Below are positions 15,029-24,158 of a stretch of 64,000 bases of DNA, one piece after another; position 1 is the stretch's first letter, and each line of letters begins with the position of its first letter. The DNA is from Chitinophaga agrisoli. GTDB taxonomy: Bacteria; Bacteroidota; Bacteroidia; Chitinophagales; Chitinophagaceae. The stretch spans positions 124,001 to 188,000 of the forward strand of contig NZ_VUOC01000002.1 of the NCBI RefSeq assembly GCF_008386695.1. Direction: 5' to 3'. Position numbers and translations under genes: made by a program. Below the pieces are notes generated by a model. It searched no databases and was not told where the DNA came from. It saw nothing but the letters and a program-made list of their open reading frames with translations.

Positions 15029-17455
15029 ATGCTGAAGAACTACCTGAAAATTGCGCTCCGCAGCCTTTCCAACAATAAAGGATTCTCCGCTATTAATATT
15101 ATTGGCCTGGCTATGGGCCTGGCCACCTGCCTGCTGCTGGTGTTCTATGTGATGGATGAATTAAGTTACGACCGGTATAATGTAAATGCAGACAGGATCT
15201 ACCGTATCAATAATGAAGTAAAATTCGGCGATAACCATTTTGACCTTGCACAGTCCCCGCCGCTGCTGGGGCCAACGCTGGCCAAAGACCTCCTGCAGGT
15301 AGAGCAGTATACCCGGCTCCTGTACCACAACAGCATACTGGTAAAAAAAGGACAGCAGCAACTGCGCGAAACAAAAGTAGTGTATGCGGATTCCACTTTG
15401 TTTGATGTATTCACCCTCCCTGTGCTTTCCGGCGAGCCCCGTACCGCATTGCAGGCGCCTGGCTCACTGGTGATCACGGAAAGGATGGCGCGCAAATATT
15501 TTAACCGCACAGATGTTGCAGGGGAAACGGTGCTGATCGACAATACATCCACTTACAAGATCACCGCCGTGATCCGCGACCTTCCCGCACAGTCCCATTT
15601 TAACTTCGACTTTTTCATCTCCATGTCGGAGAATGCAGAAAGCCGCAGCGAACAGTCCTGGTTTAGCCAAAACTATAACACCTATCTGCTGCTGCGCAAG
15701 AACACAGATCCTGCAAAACTAACGCCGGAGATCAATAAGGTCATGGATGCCCATATAGGCCCCTTATTGCAAAGCGCCATCCATTCCAGCCTGGCAGAGT
15801 TCAAAAGGCTGGGCAATTACGCCCGCTGTACCCTTATGCCCCTGCGCGACATTCACCTGCATTCAAATAAGATAGGCGAGTTATCCCCTAACAGCAGCAT
15901 CATTTTTGTATATATATTTTCCGCCATTGCCCTGCTGATCCTGCTCATTGCCTGCGCCAACTTTATGAACCTTACCACAGCCCGTTCCGCCAGCCGCGCC
16001 AGGGAAATAGGGGTCAGGAAACTGCTGGGCTCTTTCCGTAAACAGCTGGTGGCGCAGTTCCTGGCAGAGTCCCTGCTGGTAAGTTTTTTCTCGCTGGTAG
16101 CGGCCCTGGTAATAGTCGTATTGTTACTGCCCTGGTTTAATGGCCTGGCGGATAAACATATCAGTATCCAATCTTTGTTCCAACCACGTATGCTGGCCTG
16201 CCTGGCAGGCCTCACACTCCTGGTTGGCTTACTGGCCGGCAGTTACCCGGCATTCTTCCTGTCCGCCTTTCAGCCGGTACAGGTGCTGAAAGGAAAACTG
16301 GCCACGGGGTTTAAAGGCTCATGGCTGCGGAATGCGCTGGTAGTGTTCCAGTTTTCCATTTCCATTATCCTCATCACCGGTACTATCGTTATTTACAACC
16401 AACTGGTATACATACAGCACAAGGATCTTGGCTTTGACCGCGAACAGGTGCTTACCATCCAGAATACGGATGTACTGCGCTCGCAGACGGTCAGCTTCAA
16501 AAAAGAGCTGATGACCATAGGCGGTATTGAAGACGCCACCATGACCAGCTACCTGCCCGTAAACGGATTCAGGAGCAGCGACACCTATTTTACCTCCACA
16601 GCACTGGATCAGCGGTCCGCTATTGCTATGCAAAGCTGGACGGTAGATGAACATTTTATTTCCACTTTTAAAATGAGACTGCTAAGCGGAAGGAACTTTT
16701 CCGCCAACATGCCATCAGACTCAAATGCCTTTATTATCAATGAAGCAGCAGTGCGTTTTCTTGGCATAGGCACCCCCCTGGATAAAAAACTATACCGGCT
16801 CACAGATCCGCAGGCCCGGAAGCTCCAGACATATAATATCATTGGCGTAGTGCGGAACTTCAATTTTAATTCCCTGCGGGATGAGATAACGCCCCTGGCC
16901 TTAAACCTGGGTCTGGAAACAAGCAGCATAACCGTGCGCCTGCGCAGCGCTGATATTCCGGGCATCCTGGCGCAGATAGAAAAGAAATGGTTATCCTTTT
17001 CTCCCGGACAGCCCCTGGCGTATGCCTTTACAGATGATAGCTTTGACAACCTCTATAAAACGGACCAGCGTACCGGCAGGATCGTGACCACTTTTGCCGT
17101 ACTGGCCGTCCTGATCGCCTGTCTGGGCCTTTTTGGCCTTTCTATGTATGCCGCCCGGCAACGGGTAAAGGAAATAGGCATCCGCAAAGTGCTGGGCGCC
17201 TCCATAGCTAATATTGCAGGTATGCTCTCAAAGGATTTCCTGAAACTGGTGCTGATTGCCGCCGTTATCGCGTTCCCCCTTGCACAATGGGTCATGCAGC
17301 AATGGCTGCAGGGCTTTGCGTACCGCACCCACATCAGCTGGTGGATCTTTGTGCTGGCCGGGGCGGCTACGCTGCTCATCGCCTTATTAACGATCAGTGT
17401 ACAGGCCGTTAAAGCGGCGGTAGCCAATCCGGCGGTAAGCCTTAAAGCGGAGTAA
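15029..17455 (+). CDS. FtsX/MacB-type ABC transporter permease
   Basis: An 808-residue inner-membrane permease in the large Bacteroidota family that begins NYLKIALRSL with the INIIGLAMGLA membrane helix. Order: TM1 (about 20-42), a periplasmic MacB core domain, a first FtsX block of three TM helices (about 285-420), a second periplasmic domain and a last FtsX block (about 685-800) with the conserved VKEIGIRKVLGAS. Such proteins work with a separate ATPase on lipoprotein or drug-like substrates, or in signalling; no ATPase is adjacent. Its upstream region has an inverted repeat. It is convergent with pyc; only a weak hairpin lies between them. Confidence 0.92.
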   Translation: MLKNYLKIALRSLSNNKGFSAINIIGLAMGLATCLLLVFYVMDELSYDRYNVNADRIYRINNEVKFGDNHFDLAQSPPLLGPTLAKDLLQVEQYTRLLYHNSILVKKGQQQLRETKVVYADSTLFDVFTLPVLSGEPRTALQAPGSLVITERMARKYFNRTDVAGETVLIDNTSTYKITAVIRDLPAQSHFNFDFFISMSENAESRSEQSWFSQNYNTYLLLRKNTDPAKLTPEINKVMDAHIGPLLQSAIHSSLAEFKRLGNYARCTLMPLRDIHLHSNKIGELSPNSSIIFVYIFSAIALLILLIACANFMNLTTARSASRAREIGVRKLLGSFRKQLVAQFLAESLLVSFFSLVAALVIVVLLLPWFNGLADKHISIQSLFQPRMLACLAGLTLLVGLLAGSYPAFFLSAFQPVQVLKGKLATGFKGSWLRNALVVFQFSISIILITGTIVIYNQLVYIQHKDLGFDREQVLTIQNTDVLRSQTVSFKKELMTIGGIEDATMTSYLPVNGFRSSDTYFTSTALDQRSAIAMQSWTVDEHFISTFKMRLLSGRNFSANMPSDSNAFIINEAAVRFLGIGTPLDKKLYRLTDPQARKLQTYNIIGVVRNFNFNSLRDEITPLALNLGLETSSITVRLRSADIPGILAQIEKKWLSFSPGQPLAYAFTDDSFDNLYKTDQRTGRIVTTFAVLAVLIACLGLFGLSMYAARQRVKEIGIRKVLGASIANIAGMLSKDFLKLVLIAAVIAFPLAQWVMQQWLQGFAYRTHISWWIFVLAGAATLLIALLTISVQAVKAAVANPAVSLKAE

Positions 17456-17522
17456 AATAAAACAAGAAGGCCGCTTCCTTTTCAGAAAGCAGCCTCCAGG
17501 TTGATGGATATAAACAACCTAA

Positions 17523-20500
17523 TTAATCTCCTAATTCCACTACCAGGTCATCCTGCTGCACCATGGTGCCTTCCGGCAAATGGATGGCTTTCACTTTGGT
17601 AGCCCGCGTAGCTGTTACCGTTGTCTCCATCTTCATGGCCTCAATAATGAACAATGGCGTATTGCTCCCTACCATATCCCCCGTTTTTACCAGCAGCTTG
17701 GACAGCTTGCCCTGTAAAGGCGCGCCTATCTCCAGCTCCGGGTTGGCGGCCTTTTTATTTACCGGCACCAGGCTGGCTACAGAGCGGTCCCGCACCTGTA
17801 CGCGGCGGGTATAACCATTCAGCTCAAATACTACGGTGCGCATACCAGTTTCGTCTGCCGGCTGCACATACAGCAGCTTTACAATAATGGTCTTGCCCTT
17901 GCCAAGGGTGACCAGGATCTCCTCTCCCAGCTTAAGCCCGTAAAAGAACGCCGGCGTGGGAATGGCCTCTACATTACCGTACACCGTGGCATGATGATAA
18001 TATTCATCAAATACCTTGGGGAACATATGATAACTAAGGTAATCCAAAAATTCCGCCTGCGGATACTTGAGCTGGAAGGCGGCAAAATCGCTGTCAAAAT
18101 CTACCGGCGGCAGGTGCTCATTGGGCCGGCCCTGCAGGGGCTTTTCTCCCTTCAGCACGATCCGTTGCAGCTTTTCCGGGAAGCCGCCATAAGGTACGCC
18201 CAGGTCGCCGCGGAAAAACCCGGTCACAGATGCGGGGAATGAAAGGTTACGGCTCTCATCCAGCACATCGTCCGCACTCAGGCTATTGGCCGTCATAAAC
18301 AGCGCCATATCGCCTACCACTTTGGAGCTGGGCGTTACTTTTACAATATCGCCAAACAGCCGGTTCACAACGGCGTAGTTCTGTTTGATGGTTTCCAGCT
18401 GGGCGCCCAGGCCCAGGGATTCCGCCTGCTGGCGCAGGTTGGAATACTGTCCGCCGGGGATCTCATTCTCATAGATCTGGGCGGTGCCGGCTTTCATATC
18501 AGATTCAAAGGGATAATAGTGCCCTCTTACGTCTTCCCAATAGTTGCTGTATTCATTCAGGGAGGCCAGGTTCATAGGCTGGCTCCGTTCGTTGCCTTCC
18601 ATAATGGCCACCATGGCATTCAGGTTAGGCTGAGAAGTAAGCCCGCTCAGGGAGGCAATGGCGCAATCCACCACGTTCACCCCGGCTTCTATGGCTTTTA
18701 GATAGGTAGCCGCCTGTACGGAAGAAGTATCGTGCGTATGCAGCACAATAGGTAGCTGTACGGATTCGCGCAGGGCGCTGATCAGTACAGATGCGGCCTG
18801 CGGTTTTAACAGGCCGGCCATGTCCTTTACAGCCAGCATATGCGCGCCCGCGTCCTCCAGGCGTTTGGCCAGGTCTATATAATATTGGAGGGTGTATTTG
18901 CGGTTGTCCTTATTCAGGATATCGCCGGTATAACTGATGGCCGCCTGGGCCAGCCCTTCCGTGTACTCGCGCACAAAACGGATGCTGGGGGCCATGGCCT
19001 CTACCCAGTTCAGGGAGTCAAAAATGCGGAATACATCAATACCGTTCTCCCAGCTCTTTTCAATGAACTTGGCGATCAGGTTCTCCGGGTAAGCGGAATA
19101 GCCCACGGCATTGGAACCGCGGAACAGCATCTGCAGCAACAGGTTAGGCATGGCTTGCCGCAACTGTTGCAGGCGTTTCCAGGGGCATTCATGCAGAAAA
19201 CGCATGGATACGTCAAATGTAGCGCCGCCCCATACTTCCATAGAGAATAGCTGTGGGTTATTACGGGCATAACCTTCCGCCACCGCCATCATATCTTTGG
19301 TGCGCACGCGGGTGGCCAGCAGGCTCTGATGCGCATCGCGGTAAGTGGTATCTGTAAAATATACCGGCTTTTCCTGGCGTAGCCAGCGGGCAAACTCCTC
19401 GCGGCCCATTTGCTGCAGGCGGTTCTTGCTGCCCTCCGGGATGGGGTCCAGCCGGGAATAGGCCGGCACTTGCGGCACACGGAACCGGTGATTGGGGTCT
19501 TTCACCTTCACATCCGGGTGACCGTTCACCGTAACATCTGCCAGGTACAGCAGCGTTTTGGTGCCGCGGTCGCGGATCTGCGACAGCTTAAACAGCTCCG
19601 GGTGTTTGTCTATAAACCCTACGGTACAGTTGCCCTTACGGAAAATATCGTGGGTGATCACGTTCTCCAGGAAACGGATATTGGTCTTTACCCCGCGGAT
19701 CCTGAACTCGCGCAGCGTACGGTGCAAACGGGACGAGGCGCCGGAGAGCGTGCGGCCCCAGGCCGTTACCTTCACCAGCATAGAGTCAAAGAACGGCGAG
19801 ATCTTTACGCCGGAATAGGTGCTGCCCTCATCCAGGCGTATACCAAAACCGCCAGCATTACGGTAGGCGATCACCACACCATAATCCGGGGTAAAATGGT
19901 TCTCCGGGTCTTCCGTGGTAATACGGCACTGAATGGCAAAACCGTTCAGCTTTACATCCTCCTGCCCTTTCAGGAAGATCTCCGGGTCGCTGAGCTGGTG
20001 CCCCTGGGCAATCAGGATCTGCGAGCGTACAATATCAATACCGGTTACCTCCTCCGTTACGGTATGCTCTACCTGTATACGGGGGTTCACCTCAATAAAA
20101 TATACTTTATTACTCCGGTCTACCAGGAACTCCACTGTGCCCACATTGTTGTATTTCACTTTATGGGCCAGACGCAGCGCGTATTCATAGATCTCTTCCC
20201 GGGTCTCTACCGGCAGGTTGGGACTGGGCGCTATCTCTACCACTTTCTGGAAACGGCGTTGTACGGAGCAGTCGCGCTCATACAGGTGCACGATATTGCC
20301 ATGGTTATCCCCCATCAGCTGCACCTCTATATGTTTAGGCTCTTCTATGAACTTTTCTATAAAGATGGTATCATCGCCAAAAGCTTTGGCCGCTTCACTG
20401 CGGGCTTCCGTAAAGTTGCGCTCCAGTTCGCCGGCCTGGCGCACTACCCGCATCCCCCTGCCGCCGCCGCCGGCTGCTGCCTTCAGCATAACGGGAAAGC

Positions 20501-20978
20501 CAATACGCTCTGCTTCGCGTAATGCGGTCTGTACATCCTCCAGCTTCTCCTGGCTATCCTCTATCAGGGGTACCTGCGCCTCGCGGGCCAGGGCCTTGGC
20601 GGCCACTTTATCGCCCAGCTGCGCCATTACTTCCGGCGTGGGGCCAATAAAAATAATGCCCTCTTCGCGGCAGCGCCGGGCAAACTGCACATTCTCACTC
20701 AGGAAACCGTACCCGGGGTGGATAGCGTCTACCTGTTGTTCTTTGGCCAGATGGATGATCGCTTCAATGTCGAGGTAAGGCTTCAGGGGCTCGTCGTCTT
20801 TGCCTATCTGGTAGGCTTCGTCTGCCTTGTAACGGTGAAGGGAGTACCGATCCTCATACGTGAAAATAGCAACAGTGCGGATCCTCAATTCTGCAGCGGC
20901 TCTTAATACCCTTACTGCAATCTCTCCCCGGTTGGCTACCAGTAACTTCTGGATTCTGATAAGTGGAATGTCCGGCAT
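17523..20978 (-). CDS. pyc: Pyruvate carboxylase
   Basis: A full-length 1151-residue enzyme that makes oxaloacetate from pyruvate, bicarbonate and ATP for anaplerosis. Domains in order: biotin carboxylase (about 1-460, starting KLLVANRGEIAVRV, with glycine-rich KAAAGGGGRGM), carboxyltransferase (about 535-815, with DTTYRDAHQSLLATRVRT), the allosteric/tetramerisation region, and the biotin carrier domain (about 1080-1150). The biotinylated lysine is K1116 in EAMKMET. No frameshift or missing catalytic motif was seen. It stands alone, between two genes on the other strand. Confidence 0.97.
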   Translation of the reverse strand: MPDIPLIRIQKLLVANRGEIAVRVLRAAAELRIRTVAIFTYEDRYSLHRYKADEAYQIGKDDEPLKPYLDIEAIIHLAKEQQVDAIHPGYGFLSENVQFARRCREEGIIFIGPTPEVMAQLGDKVAAKALAREAQVPLIEDSQEKLEDVQTALREAERIGFPVMLKAAAGGGGRGMRVVRQAGELERNFTEARSEAAKAFGDDTIFIEKFIEEPKHIEVQLMGDNHGNIVHLYERDCSVQRRFQKVVEIAPSPNLPVETREEIYEYALRLAHKVKYNNVGTVEFLVDRSNKVYFIEVNPRIQVEHTVTEEVTGIDIVRSQILIAQGHQLSDPEIFLKGQEDVKLNGFAIQCRITTEDPENHFTPDYGVVIAYRNAGGFGIRLDEGSTYSGVKISPFFDSMLVKVTAWGRTLSGASSRLHRTLREFRIRGVKTNIRFLENVITHDIFRKGNCTVGFIDKHPELFKLSQIRDRGTKTLLYLADVTVNGHPDVKVKDPNHRFRVPQVPAYSRLDPIPEGSKNRLQQMGREEFARWLRQEKPVYFTDTTYRDAHQSLLATRVRTKDMMAVAEGYARNNPQLFSMEVWGGATFDVSMRFLHECPWKRLQQLRQAMPNLLLQMLFRGSNAVGYSAYPENLIAKFIEKSWENGIDVFRIFDSLNWVEAMAPSIRFVREYTEGLAQAAISYTGDILNKDNRKYTLQYYIDLAKRLEDAGAHMLAVKDMAGLLKPQAASVLISALRESVQLPIVLHTHDTSSVQAATYLKAIEAGVNVVDCAIASLSGLTSQPNLNAMVAIMEGNERSQPMNLASLNEYSNYWEDVRGHYYPFESDMKAGTAQIYENEIPGGQYSNLRQQAESLGLGAQLETIKQNYAVVNRLFGDIVKVTPSSKVVGDMALFMTANSLSADDVLDESRNLSFPASVTGFFRGDLGVPYGGFPEKLQRIVLKGEKPLQGRPNEHLPPVDFDSDFAAFQLKYPQAEFLDYLSYHMFPKVFDEYYHHATVYGNVEAIPTPAFFYGLKLGEEILVTLGKGKTIIVKLLYVQPADETGMRTVVFELNGYTRRVQVRDRSVASLVPVNKKAANPELEIGAPLQGKLSKLLVKTGDMVGSNTPLFIIEAMKMETTVTATRATKVKAIHLPEGTMVQQDDLVVELGD

Positions 20979-21289
20979 AATATGTTAAATAAGTATGCGT
21001 TTTAGTTAAAATTGTATGCTAAAATAAGGGAAAACACCCTTTTAAAAGCGGGCTAAAAGTAATAAAAGAATGATTGATTTTGTTCGAATACTTCTAATTA
21101 TACAGCGTTTGGCATAGATAAAATTCAAAATAATGCACCCTTACCCGTAAAATGTAAAATAGTAAATTTAAATTTCATGTATGAGGAGCGGTTAATTTAC
21201 GATTACATTTGTTACCTTAACGATCATCCGGCCCCTGCTGTAATACATACGTATAAAAGCAGGTCTCCGGACTACCTGGCCCGTTTATT
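20979..21289. other. AT-rich divergent promoter region of pyc and xerD
   Basis: About 310 bp with no open reading frame worth calling. It must carry the promoters of both flanking genes. On the plus strand TACATTTG at 21204-21211 fits the -7 consensus. No hairpin or riboswitch was recognised. Confidence 0.5.
21204..21211 (+). promoter_or_regulatory. -7 box candidate (TACATTTG) for xerD
   Basis: It is an exact TAnnTTTG match 79 bp before the xerD start; the -33 element is not obvious. Confidence 0.35.
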
Positions 21290-22186
21290 ATGTGGAATGT
21301 TTACCTGAAAGGTTTTAATGCTTACCTGCAGCTGGAGCGCTCCCTCTCCGCCAACTCCGTGCAGGCCTATATACGCGACGTGGAAAAACTGGAGCAATAC
21401 CTGCTGGCGCATGATAAAAAGCTGCCGCCGGAGCAGGTTAGCCTTGATGATCTGCAAAACTGCGCCCAATGGATAGCCCAACTGGGCATGACCGCCACCT
21501 CCCAGGCCCGCATTATCTCCGGCATCAAGGCCTTTTACCGCTACCTGATGATGGAAGACCTGGTCAAACATGACCCCACCCAGCTGCTGGAAGCGCCCAA
21601 AGTGCGCCGTAAGCTGCCGGATGTGCTCAGCTTTGATGAGATAGAAAGCATTATTGGTAAAATAAAGGCCGGTACACCGGAGGGGCAGCGCAACCGCGCC
21701 ATCCTGGAAACCATGTATAGCTGTGGCCTGCGCGTAAGCGAAGTAGTAAATCTAAAGATCTCCCAACTGCATTTTGATGCGGGCTTTATCCGGGTCATAG
21801 GCAAAGGCGATAAAGAGCGGCTGGTACCCATTGGCCGGGACGCTGTCAAATACATTACCCTGTACATGAACGAGATACGGATCCATATGCCCATAAAAAA
21901 AGGACAGGAAGATACCCTGTTCCTTAACCGCCGGGGCAGCGGGCTTAGCCGGGTTATGATCTTCCTGGTAATCAAGGAGCTGACCGCCGCGGCGGGTATT
22001 AATAAACAGGTATCCCCCCATACCTTCCGGCATTCATTTGCCACCCACCTGGTAGAGGGAGGCGCAGACCTGCGGGCGGTGCAGGAGATGCTGGGGCATG
22101 AAAGCATTACTACTACGGAGATCTATACCCATCTGGACCGGGAGTACCTGCGGGATACCCTGCAACGGTTCCATCCAAGGTTTTGA
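21290..22186 (+). CDS. xerD: Site-specific tyrosine recombinase XerD
   Basis: A 298-residue recombinase with the SAM-like N-terminal core-binding domain (about 5-90) and the catalytic domain (about 110-285). All catalytic residues are present: R148 (CGLRVSE), K172, H244 and R247 (HTFRHSFATH), H270 (LGHES) and nucleophile Y279. With a partner Xer protein it resolves chromosome dimers at dif. Size and residues match housekeeping XerD rather than an integrase of a mobile element, and no attachment-site duplication or cargo is seen nearby. Confidence 0.93.
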   Translation: MWNVYLKGFNAYLQLERSLSANSVQAYIRDVEKLEQYLLAHDKKLPPEQVSLDDLQNCAQWIAQLGMTATSQARIISGIKAFYRYLMMEDLVKHDPTQLLEAPKVRRKLPDVLSFDEIESIIGKIKAGTPEGQRNRAILETMYSCGLRVSEVVNLKISQLHFDAGFIRVIGKGDKERLVPIGRDAVKYITLYMNEIRIHMPIKKGQEDTLFLNRRGSGLSRVMIFLVIKELTAAAGINKQVSPHTFRHSFATHLVEGGADLRAVQEMLGHESITTTEIYTHLDREYLRDTLQRFHPRF

Positions 22187-22206
22187 GCGGGATGGCGCAA
22201 AATAAT

Positions 22207-22251
22207 AAAGGCGAAAAGTAAAGGGCTTACTTACCTTCACTTTCCGCCTTT
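22207..22251. terminator. Hairpin between convergent genes
   Basis: AAAGGCG (22207-22213) pairs with CGCCTTT (22245-22251), extended by AAAGT/ACTTT. It sits between xerD and the convergent 296-residue gene; the T-tract is short. Confidence 0.5.
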
Positions 22252-22349
22252 TCCACACTTCACACGAAACAACTACCCCGAAACTGGCTGAGGGGATAGC
22301 TGTTGTATTCACATTGGGGCTCTCAAACTAAGATGACTCCTAACTAAAA

Positions 22350-23240
22350 CTAGAATGGCGCTGATAACTGAAGTTCATTCAGGTATGTTTTACCTTGCGT
22401 GCTCACCACCGACCAGCCACCCAGCCATTGGGCCAGATGATTGGCTGTTCTTTTTACAGCAGAAGGCTGTACGGTGATGTTTAGCAAAGTACAGGGAGCA
22501 ATAGCCCGTCTCTCAGGGTACTGCGCTGTTTGTATGTCCTCTTCCCAAAGCAGCTGGTCGTTCCTGTAGATCTTAAAATATACATCCGGTCCTTTATGGT
22601 ACTGACCCTGGCGAACCGGCAACAGAACGCCAACTGGCATATCTTTTAGCCCGAAATGCAGCTTATAACGGCCTTGCCCATTCGTATAGGCGGTGCCTAA
22701 GAGCTTGCCGCTCTGCGCATTATAGGCTTCTACTTTTAAATGGGGTATACTTACCATGGAGGTATGCTGGCGAACAGCGCCACTGATCACCCAGGTCCCG
22801 TAGCTGCCCCGGATCTGGCTCCAGTGTTCCGATGGTATCACATAGGCAAAGGCTGCCACATATTTGTCGCGGCTGCGTTTCCAGTGCGGTACCAGTTTGC
22901 TCAGGTGGTACTGTGTGGCGCCCCTGGTACCTGGCGCCCTGCCGGGCATTTCCTCCACGCGCAGGTCCAGTTCCAGCGGCTCTGTGAACAGGTGCAACTG
23001 CTCCCAGGTGAGGCGGTAGTCGCCTCTTTCATCAAGCACGGTTTCCGCTAACAAACGTTCTGCCTTCCCGTTCACTTCGTCCGGCGAAAGCTGTTTCAGC
23101 GGGCTGAAGAAACCATTACCAGGTAAATTATCCAGGTGATGGTCCTCCGGCAAATAGATCCTCAAGGTCGCCTTGGCCAGCGGTTCAATACAATCATCAC
23201 AGATCAATGCAGAGATGTTGCCAATTAACAGGTAACTCAT
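22350..23240 (-). CDS. Uncharacterised protein with transthyretin-like domains
   Basis: A 296-residue protein with no signal peptide and no named family that I can assign. Two beta-sandwich-like segments are visible: an N-terminal one (about 1-100, with a CDDC pair at 14-17) and a second at about 145-245, with the transthyretin/carboxypeptidase-regulatory pattern VEAYNAQSGKLLGTAYTNGQGRYKLHF followed by GPDVYFKIY. These folds usually carry binding or structural roles. It is divergent from the signalling operon at 23.7 kb. A minus-strand terminator-like hairpin lies 40-66 bp upstream of the start. Confidence 0.6.
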   Translation of the reverse strand: MSYLLIGNISALICDDCIEPLAKATLRIYLPEDHHLDNLPGNGFFSPLKQLSPDEVNGKAERLLAETVLDERGDYRLTWEQLHLFTEPLELDLRVEEMPGRAPGTRGATQYHLSKLVPHWKRSRDKYVAAFAYVIPSEHWSQIRGSYGTWVISGAVRQHTSMVSIPHLKVEAYNAQSGKLLGTAYTNGQGRYKLHFGLKDMPVGVLLPVRQGQYHKGPDVYFKIYRNDQLLWEEDIQTAQYPERRAIAPCTLLNITVQPSAVKRTANHLAQWLGGWSVVSTQGKTYLNELQLSAPF

Positions 23241-23279
23241 AGCGTTAAATTTTTAAAAAAGGGGTTAACGAGCTAAACC

Positions 23280-23306
23280 TAAAAACCGGCTATTCTGTGG
23301 AATAGC
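23280..23306 (-). terminator. Terminator-like hairpin upstream of the transthyretin-like gene
   Basis: GGCTATTC (23287-23294) and GAATAGCC (23299-23306) form a perfect 8-bp stem with a 4-nt loop, followed on the minus strand by GG and five T. It is in the orientation to stop leftward transcripts before the gene starting at 23240. Confidence 0.55.
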
Positions 23307-23513
23307 CATTTTCTTTACTTTCTCCTTTTCTCTGCATATAATGAAGAAACAAACATGGGTAGAAAGGCCCAGTAAACTTGTAATTTCTTGTGAAAACCCA
23401 GGGTATCATCCCTCTAAAGTAAATAACGTGATCGTTTTTGTTTTCCCTGGTTGTTGATGCAAAGTTTGGGAATTCACACACAGTAGTCAAGCGTTAAACT
23501 CCCCAAAAAAACG

Positions 23514-23533
23514 AATGCGTAGTTCTACGCATT
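23514..23533. promoter_or_regulatory. 20-bp palindrome with A- and T-tracts
   Basis: AATGCGTAG-TT-CTACGCATT is an inverted repeat with 9-bp arms, flanked by A7 on the left and T5 on the right. It lies 200 bp upstream of the Cys-tail protein gene. It can be read as an operator, for example for a LuxR/NarL-type regulator such as the one at 25.7 kb, or as a bidirectional terminator. Confidence 0.45.
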
Positions 23534-23660
23534 TTTGCGGAAAACTACCTAACCCGGGTACCTTGGGTAGCTATACATGGGTAACCAAAAGCCAATGCCA
23601 TAGCGGAATCCCAGCAATTCTTCCGCACAAATAACACAAAAATGCTATGTATATCTGCGC

Positions 23661-23690
23661 TTTGAGAAGCCGGATTTTATGATACCTTTA
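23661..23690 (+). promoter_or_regulatory. Promoter candidate of the 23.7-26.4 kb operon
   Basis: TTTG at 23661-23664, an 18-bp spacer, then TACCTTTA at 23683-23690, one base from the Bacteroidota -7 consensus. The transcript would start near 23698, about 35 nt before the ATG. Confidence 0.5.
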
Positions 23691-23732
23691 CCCACGCTAA
23701 CTAATCATTCTACTAACTAAAACTATAACCAC

Positions 23733-24131
23733 ATGAGTACCACAACAAAAAGAGTCTTTCCTCCGGATGCCGGGGAGTTTATTTCACTAGATCATGCAGA
23801 TAAGCTGATCAACGCTTTTCACGAAAAAGAAACCAAAAAAGGGAAAAAGGAATTTACCAAGGCTTACTTCTTTGGTAAAGACAAGATCCAGGAATTACTG
23901 AATTGTGAGAACAGCGTAGGTATCCGTATCTATTACGGTGCAGACCTCGACGGTGATGGCATCGATGACAAGAAAATGGTGCTGTATGCAGTAGACAAAG
24001 ACGGTAAGAATATCCCTTACTATCCCCCTGCTCCTAAAACAGCCGGCATAAGCTTTAACCCTGATCCGGAACCCGATGGCGGCGGTAAAGCGCTGGATGG
24101 CGGCCTGCAATGCCCGCAATATTGCCCTTGA
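23733..24131 (+). CDS. Small protein with Ca-like loop and Cys-Pro C-terminal tail
   Basis: A 132-residue protein of unknown function without a signal peptide. Residues 1-60 are helical and lysine-rich. Then comes GADLDGDGIDDKKM (69-81), an aspartate-rich loop like those that bind calcium, and a beta segment. The last 30 residues are Gly/Pro-rich and end in GGLQCPQYCP, with C127 and C131. The tail resembles a short Cys-containing appendage and not a folded domain. The gene opens a plus-strand run with a 7-TM protein (27 bp downstream), a histidine kinase and a response regulator, so it may be a signal, a sensor accessory or a regulated product. Confidence 0.65.
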   Translation: MSTTTKRVFPPDAGEFISLDHADKLINAFHEKETKKGKKEFTKAYFFGKDKIQELLNCENSVGIRIYYGADLDGDGIDDKKMVLYAVDKDGKNIPYYPPAPKTAGISFNPDPEPDGGGKALDGGLQCPQYCP

Positions 24132-24158
24132 GCTGGTTTTTAAATAAAGAATGATTCA

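Larger units (their letters stand above)
23307..23732. other. Long divergent regulatory gap
   Basis: About 425 bp without a supported gene. It holds a 20-bp palindrome (23514-23533), a second hairpin-forming segment (CTACCTAA with TTGGGTAG, near 23546-23571) and a promoter candidate for the plus-strand signalling operon (23661-23690). A short minus-strand frame of about 40 codons ends in the 23287-23306 hairpin; I do not call it a gene. Confidence 0.5.

Noticed and set aside
19410-20522. 370-codon plus-strand frame inside pyc
   Set aside because: Antisense to the biotin carboxylase part of a full-length conserved enzyme; no recognisable motif.
21290-22186. Tyrosine recombinase as the integrase of a mobile element
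   Set aside because: Size and motifs fit chromosomal XerD; neighbours are housekeeping genes, and no attachment-site duplication, tRNA or cargo is seen.
23290-23490. 66-codon minus-strand frame upstream of the transthyretin-like gene
   Set aside because: It ends within a terminator-like hairpin, has no family pattern and no start context; at best a short leader frame.
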